Shown here: positions 1 through 8,794 of the stretch, piece by piece | Layout of the letters: each line of letters begins with the position of its first letter | Position numbering within the stretch: the stretch's first letter is position 1 | Assembly: GCF_004346165.1 (NCBI RefSeq) | Contig: NZ_SLZZ01000005.1 | Span: 107,663 to 171,662, forward strand | Source of the DNA: Muricomes intestini | GTDB lineage: Bacteria; Bacillota; Clostridia; Lachnospirales; Lachnospiraceae | Direction: 5' to 3' | Length of the DNA stretch: 64,000 nt | The notes under the pieces: generated by a model | The model's database searches: none | The model's input: only the letters and a program-made list of their open reading frames with translations | What the model was told of the DNA's origin: nothing | Position numbers and translations under genes: made by a program

Positions 1-1512
1 GGAAGTGGAACAAATTCTCCTATTAAGGATGTGCTTCAGAAGTATGAAAATGAAGATAAAAGGATTCGGGTAGTTTATAACGAAAAACCATTGAAGATTT
101 CAGATAATACAAATGAAGCATTAAAGATTTCAACAGGAGAGTTTATTGCGTTTACGGATCACGATGATATGCTTGCCCCCAATGCATTATTTGAGTGTAT
201 ATACGAATTAAATAGAAATAAAGATATTGATATTATATACACTGATGAAGATAAAATAGATATGAGCGGAAAAGAACATTTTATGCCCCATTTTAAAACA
301 GATTTTAACATTGATATGTTGCGCAGCACGAACTATATTTGTCATCTGTTTGTTGTGAAACGAGATATTTATGAAAAGGTAGGAATGTTAAATCATGAGT
401 TTGACGGGGCACAGGATTATGATTTTGTCCTACGTTGCATCGAAAAAACAGGGAATATTAAACATATTCCGAAAATACTATACCACTGGCGTGCACATAA
501 GGATTCAACGGCAGAAAATCCCGAAAGTAAAATGTATGCGTTTGAGGCAGGCGTGAGAGCTGTCCAGGCACATTATGACAGATTGAGGATCCAGGCAAAG
601 GTAAGTTCCACTGCGCTTAACGGGATATATCGTACAAAGTACATTCTAACGGAACAGCCTTTGGTATCAATTGTTATTCCCAATAAAGATCACATAGAGG
701 ATTTGGATAAGTGTATCAAATCTTTACAAAATAAAAACGAATACACAAACCTGGAATACATTATTGTCGAGAATAATAGTAAAGAAGAAAGGACTTTCGA
801 TTTCTATAAGGAATTGGAAAAAAATAATCCCAAGGCCCGTGTCATTTTTTGGGAAGGAAAAGGATTTAATTACCCCGCAATCAATAATTTTGGCAAAAAA
901 CAGGCAAAAGGAAATTACATTCTATTTCTAAATAATGATACTGAGATTTTGAATAAAGATTGTATTGAAGAAATGCTTGGATTCTGTATGCGCAGTGATG
1001 TCGGAGCAGTTGGGGCCAGACTCTTTTATGAGGACGAAACGATTCAGCATGCGGGTGTCATTGTCGGACTTGGGGGCGTTGCAGGGCATGCGTTTGTGGG
1101 AGCAGGTCCTGGTGACCCGGGATATTTTGGCCGGATTGTAATGGCACAGGATTATAGCGCCGTAACTGCTGCGTGTATGATGATTAAACGAGAAGTTTTT
1201 GAAGAAGTGGGTGGGTTTGATGAGGAATACGCTGTTGCCTTTAATGATGTTGATTTATGTATGAAGATCCGCAAAGCCGGGTATTTGATTGTTTATAATC
1301 CGTATGCAAAGCTAAAACATTATGAATCAAAGTCAAGAGGATATGAGGACAGCGATGAGAAGGTTGAGAGATTTCATTCCGAGGTAAGACTGTTTTCAAG
1401 TAGGTGGAAGGAATTCCTGATAAAAGGCGATCCTTATTATAACCCTAATCTGACACTGGACAAGAATGATTTTAGCCTGAATGTAAATATGGATAAAATA
1501 GGAGGTCAATAG
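1..1512 (+). CDS. Two-domain family 2 glycosyltransferase, 5' end outside window
   Basis: The reading frame is open from base 1, so the start lies upstream; 503 codons are visible. It carries two GT-A type glycosyltransferase modules. The first is the tail of a domain with an FTDHDDML motif (DxD-type metal/nucleotide-sugar site) near residue 52. The second starts with SIVIPNKDHIEDLDKCIKSL near residue 225 and includes LFLNNDTEI and a GGFDEEYAVAFNDVDLC acceptor-side motif. Such tandem GT2 proteins polymerise or decorate rhamnose-rich wall polysaccharides or O-antigen-like glycans on the cytoplasmic face. The next gene, rfbD, follows after one base, so the two are co-transcribed and the donor could be dTDP-rhamnose, which is inference. 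The exact sugar specificity cannot be read from the sequence. Confidence 0.88.
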   Translation, partial: GSGTNSPIKDVLQKYENEDKRIRVVYNEKPLKISDNTNEALKISTGEFIAFTDHDDMLAPNALFECIYELNRNKDIDIIYTDEDKIDMSGKEHFMPHFKTDFNIDMLRSTNYICHLFVVKRDIYEKVGMLNHEFDGAQDYDFVLRCIEKTGNIKHIPKILYHWRAHKDSTAENPESKMYAFEAGVRAVQAHYDRLRIQAKVSSTALNGIYRTKYILTEQPLVSIVIPNKDHIEDLDKCIKSLQNKNEYTNLEYIIVENNSKEERTFDFYKELEKNNPKARVIFWEGKGFNYPAINNFGKKQAKGNYILFLNNDTEILNKDCIEEMLGFCMRSDVGAVGARLFYEDETIQHAGVIVGLGGVAGHAFVGAGPGDPGYFGRIVMAQDYSAVTAACMMIKREVFEEVGGFDEEYAVAFNDVDLCMKIRKAGYLIVYNPYAKLKHYESKSRGYEDSDEKVERFHSEVRLFSSRWKEFLIKGDPYYNPNLTLDKNDFSLNVNMDKIGGQ

Positions 1513-1513
1513 T

Positions 1514-2359
1514 ATGAGAGTTTTGGTTACAGGTGCAAAGGGACAGTTGGGCAGTGACGTAATGGCGGAGCTGGAAAAACACGGACATGTCGGCATCGGA
1601 ACTGATGTAGAAGAGATGGATATCACTGATCTGGAAAAAGTGGAAGAGGTGATTGCGCAGGCAGATGTGGAAGCCGTGGTTCACTGTGCTGCCTATACTG
1701 CAGTGGATGCGGCAGAAGATAACGTGGAGTTGTGCCGCAAAATTAATGCCGCGGGTACAGAAAATATTGCGAAGGTCTGTAAAGAGCATGGTTTGAAAAT
1801 GATGTATATTAGTACAGACTATGTATTTGACGGAGAGGGAGAACGTCCTTGGGAGCCGGATGATGAAAGACATCCTCTGAATGTATACGGACAGACCAAA
1901 TATGAGGGTGAGTTAGCAGTGGAAGAAAATGTGGAAAAATTCTTCATTGTCCGGATTGCGTGGGTATTTGGTTTGAATGGGAAAAACTTCGTGAAAACAA
2001 TGCTTAACCTGGGAAAAACTAGGGGCGAGGTAAGTGTAGTAAATGACCAGATTGGTTCACCCACTTACACCCCGGATCTGGCAAGGCTTCTGGTAGATAT
2101 GATTGAAACAGAACATTACGGGCACTATCATGCCACAAATGAAGGCCTATGTACCTGGTATGAATTTGCCCGTGAGATTTTCAGACAGGCGGGGATTGAT
2201 GTCAAGGTAACACCTGTGACAAGTAAACAGTTCCCTGCAAAGGCAAAGAGACCATTCAACAGCAGGATGAACAAAGATAAACTGACGAAAAATGGATTTA
2301 CACATCTGCCAAGATGGGAGGATGCGCTGAAAAGATACCTTACACTCATAGGCGAATAA
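1514..2359 (+). CDS. rfbD: dTDP-4-dehydrorhamnose reductase
   Basis: The 281-residue product matches RmlD/RfbD in length and motifs. An N-terminal Rossmann site GAKGQLG (residues 7-13) binds NAD(P)H, and a short-chain-dehydrogenase YGQTK (Tyr-x-x-x-Lys, about residues 127-131) supplies the catalytic Tyr and Lys. STDYVFDG and RIAWVFG are also typical. It reduces dTDP-4-dehydro-rhamnose to dTDP-L-rhamnose, the last step of rhamnose donor synthesis. The ribosome site GGAGG sits inside the end of the preceding glycosyltransferase gene, and the start is one base after its stop. rfbA, rfbB and rfbC are not in this window and presumably lie upstream. The downstream gene is convergent and only 14 bp away. 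Confidence 0.93.
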   Translation: MRVLVTGAKGQLGSDVMAELEKHGHVGIGTDVEEMDITDLEKVEEVIAQADVEAVVHCAAYTAVDAAEDNVELCRKINAAGTENIAKVCKEHGLKMMYISTDYVFDGEGERPWEPDDERHPLNVYGQTKYEGELAVEENVEKFFIVRIAWVFGLNGKNFVKTMLNLGKTRGEVSVVNDQIGSPTYTPDLARLLVDMIETEHYGHYHATNEGLCTWYEFAREIFRQAGIDVKVTPVTSKQFPAKAKRPFNSRMNKDKLTKNGFTHLPRWEDALKRYLTLIGE

Positions 2360-2373
2360 AGAGAATTGAGCTA

Positions 2374-3354
2374 TTATTTTTTCATCAGCTTTCTTGTGAA
2401 CCAGTCCTTTGCATAGGAAAAAGTATTAATGATTAATTCTATCTCAATACGACAATAATAGGGAAGGTGCCGTAAATTAAACGGTACCTTTTTTTGCTTT
2501 TTTAATGTCTTAAATCCCTCTGCAAGTCCTTCTCTGTAATCTTTTGAAAACCCTTTTCTGCAGAAAAAAAGATATTTAATGCAGTAGCCTGCGGCCAGAG
2601 GAACAAAATTCAGAATCAGCTGGAACAAAGGCATGTTTTTGTAGTTAAGATATACACTGTTCCTAGCAGACAGCTTTACTTTAAAGGAGTTGTATTTGGA
2701 GCCGCTTGTCCCACTTCCCACATGGAAAACAAGTGCCAAGGGACAGTACATATTACGGTAGCCATAGATTTTAGCGCGGTAGCCAACATCGATATCTTCC
2801 AGGTATGCAAAATGACTTTCGTCAAAATATCCGATTTTGTCAAAAGCAGAACGCCTGTAAATAGCAGCTCCTGCGCAGGCCGTAAAAATGGGGGAGGGCT
2901 TTGTATAATTTGTGACAGGACGGCCGCTGCCGCGGCATATCCCCCAGCCTATGACTGTATACAGGTCACCGGCGCTGTCGATAAGCTCAGGATGGTACAT
3001 CTGTATCATCTTACTGCTCACGGAGAAAATCCTTGGGGACCAACTGATTGCCTTGACCATTTCTTCCACATAGTGTGAATCAACAGTAGTGTCGTTATTC
3101 AGCAAAATCACATAGGGAGTGCGGGTGTGTCGGATTCCCTCATTCACCGCTCTGCTGAAGCCAAAATTCTTTCCCAGGGCAATGACTTCAATGTGAGGAT
3201 AATTTTCCTCCATATAAGAAAGGCTGCCGTCAGTTGAGCCGTTATCTACCACTAAAATTTTAAAATCGGAAAGGGACTGGTTTTTCAATGAGTCAAGACA
3301 GAGCTTCATAAAATGTTTTCCATTGTAATTGGGGATAATAATTGTAACCTCCAT
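2374..3354 (-). CDS. Family 2 glycosyltransferase, rhamnosyltransferase-like
   Basis: The 326-residue protein opens with the GT2 nucleotide-binding strand VTIIIPNYNGKHF, followed by VVDNGSTDGS and a DxD-like LLNNDTTVD near residue 95. The acceptor region FDESHFAYLEDIDVGYRA (about residue 185) is typical of the GT2 subfamily that includes WbbL/RfbF rhamnosyltransferases. A hydrophobic stretch near residues 245-265 (LILNFVPLAAGYCIKYLFF) suggests membrane association. It is the only minus-strand gene in the polysaccharide cluster and is convergent with rfbD, so it must have its own promoter in the 3355-3415 gap, which it shares divergently with the genes to the right. Rhamnose as donor is inferred from context only. 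Confidence 0.87.
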   Translation of the reverse strand: MEVTIIIPNYNGKHFMKLCLDSLKNQSLSDFKILVVDNGSTDGSLSYMEENYPHIEVIALGKNFGFSRAVNEGIRHTRTPYVILLNNDTTVDSHYVEEMVKAISWSPRIFSVSSKMIQMYHPELIDSAGDLYTVIGWGICRGSGRPVTNYTKPSPIFTACAGAAIYRRSAFDKIGYFDESHFAYLEDIDVGYRAKIYGYRNMYCPLALVFHVGSGTSGSKYNSFKVKLSARNSVYLNYKNMPLFQLILNFVPLAAGYCIKYLFFCRKGFSKDYREGLAEGFKTLKKQKKVPFNLRHLPYYCRIEIELIINTFSYAKDWFTRKLMKK

Positions 3355-3415
3355 TGATGAGCATCCTCCGAATCAATTGCTAAGATTTCTTTATTATAGC
3401 AGAGAATAGAACAGG

Positions 3416-3598
3416 ATGCCATTAATTCTTCATAAAAAGATTAAACATGATTACAAAGTTGTTAAGGGAATGTTAAATACTGGAGAGAATGTACTTGTCC
3501 TTTTGAGAAAAGTATTGTATCATATAACAGATAATTATATGATTCGTCAGGTTAAATATGACTTGGATGAACACATTAGATTAAGAGAAGCAGGGTGA
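3416..3598 (+). CDS. Possible small protein, unknown function
   Basis: This is a 60-codon frame with no family I recognise. The product would be basic and mostly hydrophilic, with a VLVLLRKVLYHI stretch but no clear membrane segment. In its favour, its stop (3596-3598) overlaps the GTG start of the next gene in a GTGA arrangement, which is typical of translational coupling in this genome. Against it, no convincing Shine-Dalgarno sequence precedes the ATG. It may be a leader peptide or chance. Confidence 0.28.
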   Translation: MPLILHKKIKHDYKVVKGMLNTGENVLVLLRKVLYHITDNYMIRQVKYDLDEHIRLREAG

Positions 3599-5007
3599 AA
3601 TCGGTGATTAAAGATAATCAGAAATATTTCAACCGTATACAGGTCGTGGCAGACGGGTTGATTATTGTTATAGCCTATGTTTTAGCGTGGTATCTTCGGT
3701 TCAGAAGTGGACTTTTTGCCATGGATGAAGGGTATCTTTCGATGGCAATATATTTGCAGGCATTAACCTATGTAGTTCCCGGCTATCTGGTGCTATATGG
3801 GGTTTTTCAATTATATACGCCAAAAAGGGTACAGGGGAGAAGGCTGGAAGCGTGGCACATCACACAGGCGAATGTGATTGGTCTGCTGGGATTTATTCTT
3901 GTTCTGTATTTGACAAAGGAACAGAATTTTTCCAGGACGATGTTGTTCGTATTTTTCCTTATCAATGTCTTTCTTGAGGTGTTGGCCCGGAATTTGATAC
4001 GTATGTTTCTGAGGAACATCAGGAAGAAAGGGCTCAATCAGAAATATTTAATTCTGGTGGGGTACAGCCGGGCAGCGGAACAGTATATCGACAGAATTAC
4101 GGCGAATCCGGAATGGGGATATTCTATCAGAGGGATTTTGGACGACCATCAGCCAAGAGGTATGGAATACAAAGGAGTAAAAGTAATTGGAAGTATTGAC
4201 AATCTGATGATTATTCTTCCGCAGAATACTATAGATGAGATTGCAATTACTTTAGGGCTTGAGGAGTATCATAAGCTGGAATATATTGTAAATATGTGCG
4301 AGAAATCCGGTGTTCACACGCAGTTTATTCCTGATTACAATAACATGATTCCTACGAAACCCTATACAGAAGATTTGCTGGGGCTGCCTGTAGTAAATAT
4401 CCGTCATGTTCCACTGAACAATACAGTCAATAAAGCTGCAAAGAGGGCAGTCGATATTTTTGGAGCCGTATTTGCACTGGTCTTATTTTCTCCGGTTATG
4501 CTGATTACTGCCTTGACGATTAAGTTGACATCGACCGGTCCTCTTATTTTCAAGCAGGAGAGAGTAGGGCTTCAGAATAAGTCCTTTGCTATGTACAAAT
4601 TCCGCTCCATGGTTGTACAGGACGCAAGTAGAGAGAAGAATAAGTGGACAACCAAAGATGACCCGAGAGTTACTAAAGTAGGAAGGTTTATAAGAAAAAC
4701 AAGTATTGATGAATTACCACAGCTTTGGAATGTGCTTAAAGGGGATATGAGTCTGGTGGGGCCAAGACCGGAGCGGCCTCTGTTTGTGGAGAAATTTAAA
4801 GAAGAAATTCCAAGATATATGATAAAGCACCAGGTGCGTCCGGGACTCACCGGCTGGGCTCAGGTCAACGGATACAGAGGGGATACTTCCATAAGGAAGC
4901 GTATTGAGTTTGACCTGTACTATATTGAGAACTGGACGATTGGTTTTGACTTTAAAATATTGTTCCTGACTTTTTTCAAAGGTTTTGTTAATAAAAACGC
5001 TTATTAA
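3595..5007 (+). CDS. Undecaprenyl-phosphate sugar-1-phosphate transferase (WbaP/WcaJ-like)
   Basis: The 470-residue membrane protein is built like polyprenyl glycosylphosphotransferases. Several transmembrane helices lie in residues 15-130, a Rossmann-like CoA-binding-type domain at about 150-260, a further hydrophobic segment near 285-305, and a C-terminal bacterial sugar transferase domain. The latter holds YKFRSM, TSIDELPQLWNVLKGDMSLV and GPRPERP. The enzyme moves a sugar-1-phosphate from a nucleotide sugar to undecaprenyl phosphate and so starts synthesis of the lipid-linked polymer. The GTG start overlaps the small frame upstream; a second GTG at 3604 has an equally plausible ribosome site, so the N-terminus is uncertain by three residues. 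The LCP ligases downstream would transfer the finished polymer to peptidoglycan. Confidence 0.9.
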   Translation: MKSVIKDNQKYFNRIQVVADGLIIVIAYVLAWYLRFRSGLFAMDEGYLSMAIYLQALTYVVPGYLVLYGVFQLYTPKRVQGRRLEAWHITQANVIGLLGFILVLYLTKEQNFSRTMLFVFFLINVFLEVLARNLIRMFLRNIRKKGLNQKYLILVGYSRAAEQYIDRITANPEWGYSIRGILDDHQPRGMEYKGVKVIGSIDNLMIILPQNTIDEIAITLGLEEYHKLEYIVNMCEKSGVHTQFIPDYNNMIPTKPYTEDLLGLPVVNIRHVPLNNTVNKAAKRAVDIFGAVFALVLFSPVMLITALTIKLTSTGPLIFKQERVGLQNKSFAMYKFRSMVVQDASREKNKWTTKDDPRVTKVGRFIRKTSIDELPQLWNVLKGDMSLVGPRPERPLFVEKFKEEIPRYMIKHQVRPGLTGWAQVNGYRGDTSIRKRIEFDLYYIENWTIGFDFKILFLTFFKGFVNKNAY

Positions 5008-5034
5008 AGCAGACTGTAATAAGGGGTATAAAAT

Positions 5035-6324
5035 ATGTCAAGAAAGAAATCCAAAGGTAGACTGACAAGGCAGCAGCGTGCCTTGCTGCACAAGAAAAAA
5101 ATGAGGAAGAGGATTATCCTCCTTGTGCTGGAAATTCTTATCCTTATAATTTTGGGGACGGCCGCATATGGGATGTCCAAACTGGACAAACTAGATTTTC
5201 ATACGCTGAATAAGAAAAACCTGGAAATTTATCAGGATACAGGTGACTATACGAATATTGCACTTTTCGGACTGGACTCCAGGGGGGTGGATTGGGATTC
5301 GGAGGAGGGTGTGAGAAGTGATACAATTATGATTGTAAGCATCAATAACAAGACAAAGGCTGTAAAAGTGGTATCCGTATTCAGGGATACTTTGACCCAG
5401 CAGGGAGACGGGTCTTACGAAAAGGCAAATGCAGCCTATTCCTATGGAGGGCCGGAAAAGGCAGTTGCCCTTTTGAACCGTAATCTTGATTTGGATATTC
5501 AGAAATATGTAAGCGTGAATTTTAATGCCCTTGCCGATATAATAGATTTGCTGGGCGGTATTGAAGTTGACTTAAAAACTCCTACGGAAGTAGAGCTTGT
5601 GAACGGTTATGGAACTGAGACCGCCAAGGTAGTTGGGCGCACAACTACACAGCTGACTGAGACAGGAAAGCAAACCCTGGATGGAATCCAGGCTGTCTCC
5701 TATGCCCGGATCAGGTATCAGGTTTTCGATGGAGACCCGAATGATGGAACTGACTTCAGAAGGGCAGAGCGGCAGAGATTTGTGTTGCAGCAGGTAGTTG
5801 CAAAGGCAAAGAAAGCAAGCCTTCCCACTTTAAATAGAATTATTGACAAAGTGCTGCCCCAGGTTTCAACGAACCTCTCAGCTTCTGATTTTATGGGAAT
5901 GGCGGCGAATGCGGTAAAATATGAGCTCGGGGAGATGAAGGGATTCCCCTTTGATGTTACAACCTCAGAAAATGTAACAGGCTTTGAGGGCTCTTATGTT
6001 GTGGCTATCGGATTTGCCGATAACGTAAAGCAGCTTCACAAATTTCTATTTGACAAAGAGAGTTATCAGCCTTCGGCTAAGGTGCAGGAGATTAATGATG
6101 ATATAGTATACCTTACGGGCATAGACGGGGATGACTATGAGGTACCTCCTGCAGACGGACAGGACAGCGGAGGCACTGACGGGAGCTATACGGATGACAG
6201 TGGCTATGCAGATGATAGTGGGTATGCGGATGACAGCGGGTATGCGGATGACAGCGGCTATACAGATGACAGTGGCTATACGGATGACAGCGGCTACGGA
6301 GACAGTGGAGATTATGGTTACTAG
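5035..6324 (+). CDS. LCP-family cell-wall polymer ligase with repetitive acidic tail
   Basis: The 429-residue protein has a basic cytoplasmic start, one membrane anchor (about residues 25-45, IILLVLEILILIILGTAAYG) and a LytR-CpsA-Psr domain with NIALFGLDSRG, RSDTIMIVSIN, VFRDT and RIRYQVFDGDPNDGTDFRRAERQR. LCP enzymes transfer lipid-linked glycopolymers to peptidoglycan outside the membrane; the Arg and Asp clusters bind the pyrophosphate lipid. The C-terminus is unusual: a run of DDSGY-type hexapeptides follows the catalytic domain. The sequence AAGGGG precedes the ATG. A close paralogue lies at 7371-8765, and the pair sits among glycosyltransferases, consistent with attachment of the polymer made here. 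Confidence 0.92.
   Translation: MSRKKSKGRLTRQQRALLHKKKMRKRIILLVLEILILIILGTAAYGMSKLDKLDFHTLNKKNLEIYQDTGDYTNIALFGLDSRGVDWDSEEGVRSDTIMIVSINNKTKAVKVVSVFRDTLTQQGDGSYEKANAAYSYGGPEKAVALLNRNLDLDIQKYVSVNFNALADIIDLLGGIEVDLKTPTEVELVNGYGTETAKVVGRTTTQLTETGKQTLDGIQAVSYARIRYQVFDGDPNDGTDFRRAERQRFVLQQVVAKAKKASLPTLNRIIDKVLPQVSTNLSASDFMGMAANAVKYELGEMKGFPFDVTTSENVTGFEGSYVVAIGFADNVKQLHKFLFDKESYQPSAKVQEINDDIVYLTGIDGDDYEVPPADGQDSGGTDGSYTDDSGYADDSGYADDSGYADDSGYTDDSGYTDDSGYGDSGDYGY
6187..6294. repeat. 18-bp coding tandem repeat (DDSGYx, six units)
   Basis: Six near-identical 18-bp units encode DDSGY plus Ala or Thr in the C-terminal tail of the first LCP protein. Third-position changes (GAC/GAT, AGT/AGC, GGC/GGG) show that the peptide, not just the DNA, has been kept. 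The tract could change unit number by slippage. Confidence 0.85.
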
Positions 6325-6334
6325 AGGGAGATAA

Positions 6335-7264
6335 ATGAATATTAAGAAAGTGGATATTATCATACCGACGTATAAGCCGGATGAGAAGTTTGAGCAATTA
6401 ATCCGGCATCTGCTGCGTCAGACATTCCCGGTACAGAAGATTATTGTGGTAAACACAAAAACTGATACATTTCCGTGGGATATCGTGGGATTCGATTCGC
6501 GGATTGTGGTAAAGGAAATCAGCAAAAGTGAATTTGACCATGGGGGTACCAGACGCATGGCTGTAGGGTTGTCGGATGCGGATGCGGTAGTTTTCATGAC
6601 CCAGGATGCCGTACCCCGGGATAACCGGCTGATTGAAAATCTGATTGCCCCTTTTGCAGATGAAAGTGTAGGGTGTACTTATGCAAGACAACTTCCCGAT
6701 GAAACGAGTGATGTGATTGAAAGGTATATCAGAGAATTTAATTATCCGCCTCGGAGCTGTGTGAAAAATCTGGATTCTATAAAAAATATGGGAATTAAAG
6801 CATTTTTCTGCTCCAATGTATGTGCGGCCTACCGGAGAACCTGTTATGAGGAGGCAGGGGGGTTTGTAAAACGTACCATATTTAATGAAGACATGATTAT
6901 GGCAGCCAATATGATGAAGCTCGGATATCAATGTTTTTATGCGGCGGAGGCAAAAGTGGTGCATTCCCACAACTACACGTGCATACAACAGTTTAAAAGA
7001 AATTTTGATTTGGCTGTATCTCAGGCTGAACACCCAGAAATATTTGAAGGAGTTCCCCCTGAAAAAGAAGGTATTCGGCTTGTGAAAAAGACTGCCGCAT
7101 ATCTTGTTAGAATAAAAAAACCATGGTTGATTATAAAATTAGTTGTGAACAGTGGTTTTAAGTATGCAGGATATCTCTTTGGGAAAAAATATAAAAGACT
7201 GCCGTTAAAACTAGTGATAAAGTGTTCCTCCAGCCCCAAGTATTGGGCAAAGGTTCAAGTATAG
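6335..7264 (+). CDS. Family 2 glycosyltransferase
   Basis: The 309-residue protein begins with the GT2 core strand VDIIIPTYKPDEKFEQLIRH and continues with KIIVVNT and VVFMTQDAVPRD, where the usual DxD is replaced by a TQDA form seen in RfbF/WbbL-like rhamnosyltransferases. GGFVKRTIFNEDMIMAANM near residue 180 is the acceptor and catalytic-base region, and AKVVHSHNYT follows. The C-terminal part carries hydrophobic segments that may dip into the membrane. It starts 10 bases after the first LCP gene with a GAGGGAG ribosome site, so it is in the same operon. The sugar is not determinable from the sequence; rhamnose is possible given rfbD nearby. Confidence 0.86.
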   Translation: MNIKKVDIIIPTYKPDEKFEQLIRHLLRQTFPVQKIIVVNTKTDTFPWDIVGFDSRIVVKEISKSEFDHGGTRRMAVGLSDADAVVFMTQDAVPRDNRLIENLIAPFADESVGCTYARQLPDETSDVIERYIREFNYPPRSCVKNLDSIKNMGIKAFFCSNVCAAYRRTCYEEAGGFVKRTIFNEDMIMAANMMKLGYQCFYAAEAKVVHSHNYTCIQQFKRNFDLAVSQAEHPEIFEGVPPEKEGIRLVKKTAAYLVRIKKPWLIIKLVVNSGFKYAGYLFGKKYKRLPLKLVIKCSSSPKYWAKVQV

Positions 7265-7298
7265 AGTTGCAGTTCATTACAGTTCAGTCATCTTGTGA

Positions 7299-7327
7299 TT
7301 GAAGTTTGTCCGAAATTATTGTATGAT
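7299..7327 (+). promoter_or_regulatory. Sigma-A-type promoter for second LCP gene
   Basis: TTGAAG (7299-7304), a 17-base spacer and TATGAT (7322-7327) form a good vegetative promoter. It lies 44 bases upstream of the ATG at 7371 and overlaps the longer in-frame start at 7299, which argues against that start. Confidence 0.65.
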
Positions 7328-7370
7328 AAAGTGTAATTATGTAATCAATAATTGTCAGAAAGGGATTACC

Positions 7371-8765
7371 ATGACAAAGAAAAGACACAGAAGACACAGA
7401 CGAGTACAAAAAGACCGAAGAAAGATGACACCATGGAAGATAGTACTGGCTGTGGTCGGCGGGGCTTTTGTTTTATTGACAACAGCAGGTGTAGCATTTG
7501 CGGCATCAAAGCTGGGCAAACTGGAGACAACACAGCTGGATACAACAAAATTGAATATTTCATCGGAAATTAAACATAATGAAACGGGGTACTTGAATGT
7601 AGCGCTATTTGGCCTTGATTCCCGCGACGGGGCTATCACCTCGGGAGACCGCAGTGATACAATCATCGTTGTCAGCCTGAATCGAGAGACAAAGGAAGTA
7701 AGGCTTTGCTCCGTATACCGCGATACATTGCTGGAACAGCCGGATGGCAGTTACAACAAAGCTAATGCAGCGTATTCCACAGACGATGCGGAAGGTGCCG
7801 TGGGGATGCTGAACAAGAATCTGGATATGGATATACAGCATTATGTGACGGTGAATTTTAATGCTCTGGTAGATGTGATTGATGCCTTGGGTGGAATAGA
7901 GGTTGACTTGAAGACGCCTGAGGAAGTGCAGCTTGTAAACGGATATGGTAATGAGACGTCCAAGGTTACCGGCAAGGAATTGAAATTACTTGACCATACA
8001 GGAAAGCAGCTTTTAAATGGAGTGCAGGCCGTCTCCTATTCAAGGATTAGATATCAGGTCTTTGATGGAGATCCGAATGATGGAACTGACTTTAGAAGGA
8101 CAGAGAGGCAGAGGTATGTGCTGGAGCAGGTTGTTAAGAAAGCACAGAATGCAGATTTGTCAACTATAAATAAAATTATTGATAAGGTATTTCCAAAAGT
8201 AGCCACAAATTTTACATTGACTGAGATTCTGGCCTATGCCAAAGATGTTTTTGACTATAAGCTGACAGAGATGTCGGGTTTTCCATTTGATAAGACAACG
8301 GCAACCTTATCCGGTGTCGGAAGTTCTGTAATCCCGGACGATCTGGAAGATAATGTAATACAGCTGCATAAGTTCTTCTTTGATAAGGACACATACAGCC
8401 CCTCCTCCACGGTCACCTTGATTAGCAGCCAGATACAGCAATATGCGATGAATACGGTGCCGGATGATGAGGCAGCCTTGTATGAAGAGACATGGGGCGG
8501 CAGCACCGGGGACAGTGGAGGAACAGACTATATTGATTACGGAACCACAGACTATGGTACTGCAGATTCTGCAGCCTCAGAAACTTCAGATTTCGACGGC
8601 ACAGACTATGGAGCCATAGATTCCGGGAGCCCGGATAGCACCACAGGAGGCGGTGACACAGGAACAGCTGAAGGGGGCCAGGAGCCATCAGGCTCTGCAG
8701 GCGGTACCCCGGATATCGGCAGCACACCAGGTGCCGGAGGCACACAGAATACAGCAATTGAATGA
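7371..8765 (+). CDS. LCP-family cell-wall polymer ligase, second copy
   Basis: From the ATG at 7371 the product has 464 residues. The in-frame start 72 bases earlier is rejected because it falls in the promoter; AGAAAGGG precedes 7371. It has a basic cytoplasmic start, a membrane anchor (IVLAVVGGAFVLLTTAGVAF) and the LCP domain with NVALFGLDSRD, RSDTIIVVSLN, VYRDT and RIRYQVFDGDPNDGTDFRR, nearly identical to the first copy. Its C-terminal tail (about residues 370-464) is low-complexity, rich in Asp, Thr, Ser and Gly, and unlike the DDSGY repeats of the other copy. Duplication followed by tail divergence is the simplest reading. The role is polymer transfer to peptidoglycan on the outer face. 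Confidence 0.9.
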   Translation: MTKKRHRRHRRVQKDRRKMTPWKIVLAVVGGAFVLLTTAGVAFAASKLGKLETTQLDTTKLNISSEIKHNETGYLNVALFGLDSRDGAITSGDRSDTIIVVSLNRETKEVRLCSVYRDTLLEQPDGSYNKANAAYSTDDAEGAVGMLNKNLDMDIQHYVTVNFNALVDVIDALGGIEVDLKTPEEVQLVNGYGNETSKVTGKELKLLDHTGKQLLNGVQAVSYSRIRYQVFDGDPNDGTDFRRTERQRYVLEQVVKKAQNADLSTINKIIDKVFPKVATNFTLTEILAYAKDVFDYKLTEMSGFPFDKTTATLSGVGSSVIPDDLEDNVIQLHKFFFDKDTYSPSSTVTLISSQIQQYAMNTVPDDEAALYEETWGGSTGDSGGTDYIDYGTTDYGTADSAASETSDFDGTDYGAIDSGSPDSTTGGGDTGTAEGGQEPSGSAGGTPDIGSTPGAGGTQNTAIE

Positions 8766-8794
8766 TAATCAACAGTCAAAAGAGGTGGAGTAAG

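Noticed and set aside
2722..3078. 118-codon plus-strand frame
   Set aside because: It lies fully inside the minus-strand glycosyltransferase gene and has no protein-like motifs.
6187..6294. Short tandem repeats as a CRISPR or intergenic satellite
   Set aside because: The 18-bp units are in frame in the LCP gene with synonymous variation and no spacers.
7299..7370. Upstream in-frame start for the second LCP protein
   Set aside because: The extra 24 codons overlap a good -35/-10 pair, and the ATG at 7371 has its own ribosome site.
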